Below are positions 58,315-64,000 of a DNA stretch of 64,000 bases, piece after piece. Numbering within the stretch: position 1 is the stretch's first letter; the number at the start of each line of letters is the position of its first letter. The DNA is from Beutenbergia cavernae DSM 12333. Its GTDB lineage: Bacteria > Actinomycetota > Actinomycetes > Actinomycetales > Beutenbergiaceae. The notes below the pieces were generated by a model, which was not told where the DNA came from, made no database searches, and saw only the letters and a program-made list of their open reading frames with translations. Where the stretch lies: assembly GCF_000023105.1 (NCBI RefSeq), contig NC_012669.1, forward strand, positions 4,031,025 through 4,095,024, written 5' to 3'. A program made the translations under genes and the position numbers.

Positions 58315-59240
58315 CGCTCGCCGTCGAGCCGCGCGTGGCGCCTCCCGGTGCGGCAGTGCCGCGCCGGAGGCGCCACCGCTCGGCCGTGCCGTACGCACTG
58401 ATCGTGCCGGCGCTCGTCTTCTACGCCGTCGTCGTCCTCTATCCGACCGTCGCGGGCGGCGTCTACGCCTTCACCGACTGGACCGGTCGGCGCGTGGCCC
58501 CGCAGTTCGTGGGTCTGGACAACTTCGTCGAGCTGTTCTCCGCGCCGGCGGCCCGGTCGGCGTTGCGCAACACGCTGGTGATCGCCGTCTCGACGACGAT
58601 CGTCCAGACGCTCCTCGGGCTCGCTCTCGCCCTGGCTCTGCACAGCGTGCTCGCGAGCCGCAACGTGCTGCGCACGCTGTTCTTCGCGCCGGCTCTGCTC
58701 CCGCCCGTGATCATCGGTTTCCTCTGGCAGTACATCCTCACGCCGGCCGGCCCGCTCAACGACGCGCTCGAGGCGATCGGGCTGGGTGGGCTCACCCAGA
58801 ACTGGCTCGGGGACGCCTCGGTCGCGCTGGCGAGCGTGATCGGCGTCATCATCTGGCAGAACGCCGGCCTGACCATGGTCATCTACCTCGCCGGGCTCCA
58901 GGGCGTGCCCGCCGAGCTGCTCGAGGCGGCAGCGATCGACGGCGCGAGCCGGTGGCAGCGCCTGCGCCGCGTGACGATCCCGCTGCTCATCCCGGCGACG
59001 ACGATCGCGATGTCCCTCACGCTCATCGGCAGCCTCAAGCTGTTCGACCAGGTCTACGTGATGACCGGGGGCGGGCCCGGGTACGCGACGGAGACGCTGT
59101 CGGTGGTCATGTACAAGGAGGCGTTCGTGTCCGGGCGGTACGGCTACTCGGCGGCCATCGCGCTGGTGCTGACGATGATCGTGTTCGCGTTCGCGTTCGT
59201 GCAGCTGCGCGGCCTGCGCCGGTTCGAGGTGGACGCATGA
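58311..59240 (+). CDS. Sugar ABC transporter permease, MalF type
   Basis: 309 residues from GTG 58311, inside the binding-protein stop. Six helices; the EAA loop is LLEAAAIDGASRWQRLRRVTIPLLIPATT (about 203-231), and VMTGGGPGYATETL carries the GGP motif. It forms the channel with the next permease (ATGA overlap). As at the left end of the window, no ATPase gene accompanies the set. Confidence 0.93.
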   Translation: MTLAVEPRVAPPGAAVPRRRRHRSAVPYALIVPALVFYAVVVLYPTVAGGVYAFTDWTGRRVAPQFVGLDNFVELFSAPAARSALRNTLVIAVSTTIVQTLLGLALALALHSVLASRNVLRTLFFAPALLPPVIIGFLWQYILTPAGPLNDALEAIGLGGLTQNWLGDASVALASVIGVIIWQNAGLTMVIYLAGLQGVPAELLEAAAIDGASRWQRLRRVTIPLLIPATTIAMSLTLIGSLKLFDQVYVMTGGGPGYATETLSVVMYKEAFVSGRYGYSAAIALVLTMIVFAFAFVQLRGLRRFEVDA

Positions 59241-60151
59241 GCACGCTGTCGCCGCAGGTGAGGGCAGGATCCGGGACGCCGGGAGCGCCGTCGTCCGCCG
59301 CTGGAGCGCCCCGACGCCGGGCCGCCCGGAGGCGCTGGTCGCTCGGCCGCGTCGGCGCCGAGCTGGGCATGCTCGTGGTCGCCGCGGTGTTCTTCTTCCC
59401 GTTCTACGTGTTCCTCGCGGTCGCGCTGAAGACGCCCGCCGACCTCGCGGCGTCACCCCTCGCGTTCCCCACCGACCCCGCCCTGGCCAACTTCGCCGAG
59501 GCGTGGCAGCGCGGCGACCTCGGCCAGGCGATGGGGAACTCCGTGGTGGTCACGGCGCTGAGCGTCGCGCTCCTCGTGCTCGCCGGCTCGTTCGCCGCGT
59601 ACGCGCTGGCGCGCCGGGCCTCGCGCCTGTCCTACGGCCTCTACCTCGCGTTCCTGCTCGGCCTGATGATCCCGCTGCAGCTCGGCATGGTGCCGCTGTA
59701 CCAGCTGATGCGTGACGCGAACCTGCTGCAGACGTACACGTCGCTCATCATCTTCGAGGTCGGGCACCAGCTGCCGCTCGTGGTGTTCCTCTACACGGGC
59801 TTCCTGCGGGCGCTGCCGCGCGAGTACGAGGAGGCGGCGCGGGTCGACGGCGCGGGCACGATCACGGCGTTCCGCAAGATCGTGTTCCCGCTGCTGCGCC
59901 CGATCACCGGGACGGTCGTCATCCTGACGTCGATCAACATCTGGAACGACTTCCTCACGCCGCTGCTCTACGTCGGCGGGAGTGCGCAGCAGACGCTGCC
60001 GGTGGCGATCTTCGCGTTCCGCGGCGAGTTCGCGAGTCAGTGGCAGATCATCTTCGCCGGGATGGGGATCGCGATCCTGCCGATCCTCGTCGTCTACTTC
60101 CTGCTCCAGAAATACATCATCAAGGGCTTCGCGAGCGGCATCAAAGGCTGA
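59237..60151 (+). CDS. Sugar ABC transporter permease, MalG type
   Basis: 304 residues: a basic, Pro/Ala-rich cytoplasmic tail (about 1-38), then six helices. TSLKD-equivalent VALKTPADLAASPLAFP follows helix 1, and the EAA loop is REYEEAARVDGAGTITAFRKIVFPLLRP. It ends FASGIKG, the usual MalG terminus. 46 bp separate it from the exported phosphatase gene, whose own ribosome site is strong. Confidence 0.93.
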   Translation: MSTLSPQVRAGSGTPGAPSSAAGAPRRRAARRRWSLGRVGAELGMLVVAAVFFFPFYVFLAVALKTPADLAASPLAFPTDPALANFAEAWQRGDLGQAMGNSVVVTALSVALLVLAGSFAAYALARRASRLSYGLYLAFLLGLMIPLQLGMVPLYQLMRDANLLQTYTSLIIFEVGHQLPLVVFLYTGFLRALPREYEEAARVDGAGTITAFRKIVFPLLRPITGTVVILTSINIWNDFLTPLLYVGGSAQQTLPVAIFAFRGEFASQWQIIFAGMGIAILPILVVYFLLQKYIIKGFASGIKG

Positions 60152-60197
60152 CCCGACGGGCCGCGTCCGCGGCGCCGCACCGATCGAGGAGGATCGC

Positions 60198-61511
60198 ATG
60201 ACGGAGGAGTCGAACGCTGCGCGCCCGGGCACGGGAGCGTCGGTGAGCCGGCGCACGGTGCTGGCAGGGGGTCTCGCCGGTGGCCTGGCCCTGGCCGGGG
60301 CGCCGCTCGCGGCGGCAGCGCCGCGCGGGCCGGGCGGCCCCGGACGTCGCGACCTGCGGGTCATGACGTGGAACATCCACACCGCCGTCGCACCCGATGC
60401 CCCCGGCGTGGTGGACGAGCCCCGCATCGCCGCCGTGATCCGCGCGGAGGCGCCCGACGTCGTCGTCCTCAACGAGGTGCACCGCGATGCGCCCGGCCCC
60501 GGCAGCCACGGGGACCAGCCCGCGCGCCTCGCCGAGCTCCTCGCCGCCGACGGGTACGTCCACACGTGGTTCGGCCTGACGGAGGTGGACCTGCCGCACG
60601 AGGGCGCCGTCCTTCCCGGGTCCAGCAACGGGAACGTCGTGATGTCGCGGCACCCGTTCGTCGGAGGCGGCGTGGTGGTCCCGCTGCCGAACGAGAACTA
60701 CGAGCCCGGCGGGAAGCTGCGCCGCAGCCTGCTCACGGTGACGGTCGACGTGCCCGGGCTCGGCGACGTCGTCGTCCACGCCACGCACCTCAGCACGCCG
60801 GGCAGCGCCGTCCTCGTCGAGGACCAGAAGGAGCAGCTGCGGATCGTCCTCGACCACGTGGACGCGCGCGTGCCGAGCGTGCTCGCCGGCGACCTCAACA
60901 TCTGGACCACCGACGTGCCGACGCAGCCGTACTCGCAGAACAACCTCATGCAGTCGTGGATCGCCGAGGACCACCTCGCCGACACGTGGCGTCAGGTGAA
61001 CGACCCGGGCGCCGGTCCGACGATGACGGCGTCCTACGGCCGGCCCGAGTCGCCGCACCCGGACCGCCGGATCGACTACGTCTTCGCGACGCCGGCGTTC
61101 GACGTCGTCGCCGGCCACGTCTCCCTCGTCGACCGGTTCGCCTCCGACCACCTCGGCGTGGTCATGGACCTCCGGCTCGGCGGCGCACCGGTCGCGGCCC
61201 GCACGGTGCTCGCCGGTGAGGACGGGCTCGACGGCTGGGCGCAGCTGACCGCGTCGCGCCCCGGCCGCCTACGGCTGTCCGTGTGCAAGAACCGCGGCCA
61301 GGCCGACGACGACGGGACCGCCGTCCGGGCAGTCCTGCGCAACCGCGCGGGCGTCGCCCTGCGGACCGTCACCGACTCCGGCACGTCCCGCGACCGGTGC
61401 ACCGTCGAGACGTGGCGCGGTGCCCTGCCGCCGGGGGCGAGGCTCGAGGCGTGCCTCGTCGGCGCGGACGGGACGATCCTCGCCAGCCGGACCGAGACCC
61501 TGCACGCCTGA
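60198..61511 (+). CDS. Tat-exported endonuclease/exonuclease/phosphatase-family protein
   Basis: 437 residues. Twin-arginine signal SRRTVLAGG then a hydrophobic stretch and AAA cleavage region (about 18-45). The EEP fold follows: DLRVMTWNIHTA, metal Glu in VVVLNEVHRDAPG, HATHLSTPGS, catalytic AGDLNIWT and SDHLGVVMD, RRIDYVFATP. A C-terminal beta-domain (about 335-437) carries two Cys (SVCKNRGQADDD, DRCTVETW). GAGGAGG precedes ATG 60198. Members act on phosphodiesters such as DNA, sphingomyelin or inositol phosphates; export suggests substrate processing outside the cell before uptake. Confidence 0.88.
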   Translation: MTEESNAARPGTGASVSRRTVLAGGLAGGLALAGAPLAAAAPRGPGGPGRRDLRVMTWNIHTAVAPDAPGVVDEPRIAAVIRAEAPDVVVLNEVHRDAPGPGSHGDQPARLAELLAADGYVHTWFGLTEVDLPHEGAVLPGSSNGNVVMSRHPFVGGGVVVPLPNENYEPGGKLRRSLLTVTVDVPGLGDVVVHATHLSTPGSAVLVEDQKEQLRIVLDHVDARVPSVLAGDLNIWTTDVPTQPYSQNNLMQSWIAEDHLADTWRQVNDPGAGPTMTASYGRPESPHPDRRIDYVFATPAFDVVAGHVSLVDRFASDHLGVVMDLRLGGAPVAARTVLAGEDGLDGWAQLTASRPGRLRLSVCKNRGQADDDGTAVRAVLRNRAGVALRTVTDSGTSRDRCTVETWRGALPPGARLEACLVGADGTILASRTETLHA

Positions 61512-61602
61512 CCCGCCGGACCGCCCGACTGACGGACTGACCCACCCGCCTGGCCCTGTACGGCCCACCCCGCACGGCTCACCGACGTGAATGGAGCACG
61601 GC

Positions 61603-63579
61603 ATGACGACGTCGCACGACCTCCCCACCCTCGCCCGGCGCACGGTGCTCGCCGGCGGCCTGGCGGCCGGTGCCGCCGCGCTCGCCGCCGCCCCGGCGCG
61701 CGCCACTCCACCCGCTGTCGCCGTCCCGCGGCAGGCGCCGGCGACCAGCGGCCCGCTGCCGCTCGTGGCTCCCCTGGCGGCCGAGCCCGACCGGACGGCG
61801 TTCGAGCCGCAGGAGCAGCGCTACGCGGCGTACCTCGTGACCCTCGCCGCCATGGCGAACGACATCGACGACTCCGACACGGAGCTGCGCGGCTACCAGG
61901 CGGGCGGCTGGTGGCGCACGCCGTCCGAGCCGTTCAACGCGCGGATCAGCGAGCACGTCGCCACGTTCGCGTGGTTCCTCACCGCCGACCGCGGGTGGAA
62001 CCCGTACCGCGGCGACGCCGCGCTCGCCGGCCGCCTCGACGCGGCCATCGACTACTACCTGCGCCTGCAGCACGACGACGGCTCCTGGCAGGAGTTCTCC
62101 GCCGAGGAGCGCTCCCGCGCGGCGACGGCGTTCGCGCTCGGCTACCTCAGCAAGACGCTGGCGCTGCTCCGGGACGCCGACCTCCTGCCGGAGCGCCGGG
62201 ACGCGATCAGCTCGGCGCTGCACCGTGCGATGACGTGGTTCCTGGACCCGGCCAACGACGGCGTCTGGACCGGCGAGATCGTCGAGTTCGCCAACCAGCC
62301 CGCCGCCGGGCTCGCGGGCTCCGCCAAGGCGCTGGCGCTCGACCCCGATCCCGCGCTCAGCCGCCTGCTCTGGGACCGCGTCCGGCACTATGCCGAGCGC
62401 GCTCAGAGCCCCGCCGGCTTCCTGTACGAGCCGCGCGGGATGGACATCGCGTACAACCTCAACGTCACGCTCACGGAGTTCCACGAGCTGCACACCGAGC
62501 TCAAGGTTCCCGTGCTGCTCCCCGTCGTGCGCCGCCTCGCCGACTGGCTGACGTACACGGTGGTGCCGGAGCCCGACGGCGCCGGGCTCGTCTCGTTCGC
62601 CTCGGGAGCCGCGCGCACGCCGATGTACGTCCTGGACGCCGTCACGCTGGACCGCCAGCAGCGGGATCTCGGCTCCGTGTTCAGCCGGCTGGTGCCCGAC
62701 CTCGGCGCGTTCTACCCGGCCCGGGAGGACCGCGACGCCCAGCGGGCGGCCTGGGCGGCGTCGTCGGACCCGATCGAGCCGTTGGCACCCGGCGACACGA
62801 ACCCCCGCATCCCCGCGAACATCCCCTTCGGCGAGGGCTTCCCGAGCCGACGACGACGCGACGTCGCGCTCCGGACGCTCCCCGCCGTGCGTCGCGAGCG
62901 CTTCACGGAGCTGCGCACGGACCCGTTGGACCAGCACTACCTGTTCGTGCGTCGACCCGCGCACTATGTCCAGGCGTTCTTCGGGACGCGTCCGAACGGC
63001 GTCGTCCGGGCCGGCCTCGGCCTCCTGTGGCACCCGCGCGCCGGGACGTTCGTGCACGGCGGGCAGAACTCGAACACGGAGTGCTGGGCGACCGTGCTGC
63101 CCAACGGCGGCACGGACGGCGCGTCGAACCTGGCGGCGACGTACTACGACGGCCCGGTCAGCGACGGCCGGGTCGTGGCGCCCGACGACGCGGCGCGCGT
63201 GCGCGGCGACCTCGGCGTGGCGTGGACCACCACCGGGGGCAACGTCGCCGGGTCGGTGCTGCTGCACGACGCCGGGCTGGTGCGGGAGATCACGACGGCG
63301 GCGGGCGGCGTCGAGCAGGTGCCGCTCGTGCTGCGGGCCGACGACGTCGTCACCTGGGCGTCCGGCGACGGCGCCGCGGTCGGTGCGCCGTCGTCCGCGC
63401 ACACGTCCGGGATCGCCGTGCGCCGCGGCGACGTGACGCTGACGATCGACTGGGAGGTCGACGCGGACGCGACGCTCACGCCGACGGAGCGGACGTACTT
63501 CGCCGACGCCTCACGCCGGGCGCACATGCTCCGCGTCCCGCTGGGCGCCGCGGCGCGCATCGCGTACGCGTTCGCCTGA
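61603..63579 (+). CDS. Tat-exported alpha/alpha-toroid protein, possible polysaccharide-active enzyme
   Basis: 658 residues; ATG 61603 is chosen for GGAG 6 nt upstream (ATG 61591 lacks a site). Tat signal ARRTVLAGG with cleavage near ARA. Residues about 60-420 are helical hairpins with regular aromatic motifs (YLRLQHDDGSWQEF, WFLDPANDGVWTGEIVEFANQP, GFLYEPRGMDIAYNLNVTLTEFHEL) recalling the alpha/alpha toroids of polysaccharide lyases; about 420-658 are beta-rich with GGQNSNTECWATVLP, like the supersandwich domain of PL8/heparinase-type enzymes. I do not recognise a named family. The locus (sugar importer, flavoprotein, IclR) fits a secreted glycan-degrading role. Confidence 0.8.
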   Translation: MTTSHDLPTLARRTVLAGGLAAGAAALAAAPARATPPAVAVPRQAPATSGPLPLVAPLAAEPDRTAFEPQEQRYAAYLVTLAAMANDIDDSDTELRGYQAGGWWRTPSEPFNARISEHVATFAWFLTADRGWNPYRGDAALAGRLDAAIDYYLRLQHDDGSWQEFSAEERSRAATAFALGYLSKTLALLRDADLLPERRDAISSALHRAMTWFLDPANDGVWTGEIVEFANQPAAGLAGSAKALALDPDPALSRLLWDRVRHYAERAQSPAGFLYEPRGMDIAYNLNVTLTEFHELHTELKVPVLLPVVRRLADWLTYTVVPEPDGAGLVSFASGAARTPMYVLDAVTLDRQQRDLGSVFSRLVPDLGAFYPAREDRDAQRAAWAASSDPIEPLAPGDTNPRIPANIPFGEGFPSRRRRDVALRTLPAVRRERFTELRTDPLDQHYLFVRRPAHYVQAFFGTRPNGVVRAGLGLLWHPRAGTFVHGGQNSNTECWATVLPNGGTDGASNLAATYYDGPVSDGRVVAPDDAARVRGDLGVAWTTTGGNVAGSVLLHDAGLVREITTAAGGVEQVPLVLRADDVVTWASGDGAAVGAPSSAHTSGIAVRRGDVTLTIDWEVDADATLTPTERTYFADASRRAHMLRVPLGAAARIAYAFA

Positions 63580-63606
63580 TCCCGCGCGCCTGCGCAGCGG
63601 CGTCAC

Positions 63607-63612
63607 TACCCT
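63607..63612 (+). promoter_or_regulatory. -10 box of the leaderless cytochrome b561 gene
   Basis: TACCCT ends 6 nt before ATG 63619; no ribosome site is seen. Confidence 0.5.
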
Positions 63613-63618
63613 GACGCG

Positions 63619-64000
63619 ATGCCGCTGCGCAACGGGCCGGGCGGGTACGGCGTCGTCACGAAGGTGCTGCACTGGGTGACGGTCGTGGCGCTCGTGGTCC
63701 AGTTCCTGCTCGGGTACGGGATCGAGGCGGCGTCCGAGCTCCTCACCGGGACCGACGACTCCGACCACGACGAGGCGGCTGTGTTCGTCCACGGCTGGCT
63801 GGGTGGCGGGATCCTCGTGCTGACAGCCCTGCGGCTCGTGTGGCGGACGACGACGCCGCTCCCGCCGTGGTCGGACCGGCTCACCTCGGCCGATCGGAAG
63901 GTCGAGAGCTGGATCGAGCGCGCGCTGTACGTGCTGCTGTGCTGGATCCCGCTGAGCGGCATGGCGCTGCTGCTCGCGTCCGGCGAGGTGCGGGACGTCG
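63619..64000 (+). CDS. Cytochrome b561-family membrane protein (5' part)
   Basis: The first 127 codons are visible; the gene continues past the right edge. MPLRNGPGGYGVVTKVLHWVTVVALVVQFLLGYG carries the first haem-ligand His in helix 1 (LHW). VHGWLGGGILVLTALRLVWR holds the second in helix 2, and a third helix begins near residue 103 (ALYVLLCWIPLSGMALLLAS). This is the di-haem bacterial b561 type, which moves electrons across the membrane, often from the quinol pool to superoxide or other acceptors. Confidence 0.88.
   Translation, partial: MPLRNGPGGYGVVTKVLHWVTVVALVVQFLLGYGIEAASELLTGTDDSDHDEAAVFVHGWLGGGILVLTALRLVWRTTTPLPPWSDRLTSADRKVESWIERALYVLLCWIPLSGMALLLASGEVRDV

Overview
The window is about 64 kb of very GC-rich DNA, with roughly 55 tightly packed genes, many GTG/TTG starts and ATGA/GTGA stop-start overlaps. 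Gene content points to Actinomycetota, most likely Micrococcales (Cellulomonadaceae/Beutenbergiaceae-like): DUF3151 beside purA, septum-formation domain proteins, DUF222-HNH nuclease, LppM-like lipoprotein, ECF41 sigma factor, HspR-type (HAIR) operator. Genus is inference only. Many starts lie 6-8 nt after a TANNNT -10 hexamer, the signature of leaderless mRNAs. No rRNA, tRNA, CRISPR array or intact transposon was recognised.

Layout. (1) 1-8.2 kb: a divergent L-rhamnose locus. A sugar ABC transporter (binding protein, two permeases) reads left; rhamnose isomerase, a fused rhamnulose-1-phosphate aldolase/lactaldehyde dehydrogenase and rhamnulokinase read right. Both promoters carry a near-identical LacI-type operator. 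(2) 8.4-16.8 kb: accessory genes (DUF222-HNH nuclease, flavin-fold protein, aldo/keto reductase, TetR, small unknown protein, ABC-2 exporter, secreted or anchored SNase-like nuclease). (3) 17-35.5 kb: a leftward housekeeping series purA, DUF3151, fbaA, trmH-type methylase, pyrE, clpB, whose order resembles mycobacteria. It is interrupted by a STAS / PAS-GAF-SpoIIE-HATPase / STAS signalling module at 18.9-21.8 kb and by small membrane-protein genes, xthA, LemA and others. clpB has an HspR-like operator overlapping a SigR/SigH-like promoter.

(4) 37.4-46.5 kb: a GbsR/MarR-type regulator divergent from a translationally coupled operon of oligopeptide-type binding protein, M14 carboxypeptidase, DppB- and DppC-type permeases, PaiB-like protein, amidohydrolase and Zn alcohol dehydrogenase. 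No ATPase gene is present in it. (5) 46.5-53.4 kb: phosphatase, methyltransferase, an ECF41 sigma factor divergent from an FAD oxidoreductase with ECF41-type promoters on both sides, an HtrA-like protease, an amidase and an RNHCP zinc protein. (6) 53.4-54.8 kb: a decayed patch with a truncated winged-helix gene, an acetyltransferase, long inverted repeats and a perfect 68-bp palindrome. (7) 54.8-63.6 kb: an IclR-controlled catabolic island (FAD oxidoreductase, sugar ABC importer, Tat-exported EEP phosphatase, Tat-exported alpha/alpha-toroid protein). Its promoter carries an IclR-type palindrome plus a third copy of the rhamnose-locus LacI-type operator. The right edge cuts a cytochrome b561 gene.

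The least explained items are the IclR island with its shared operator, the hairpin array at 24.3 kb, the 68-bp palindrome, gene-end tandem duplications that include stop codons, and the peptide operon without an ATPase.
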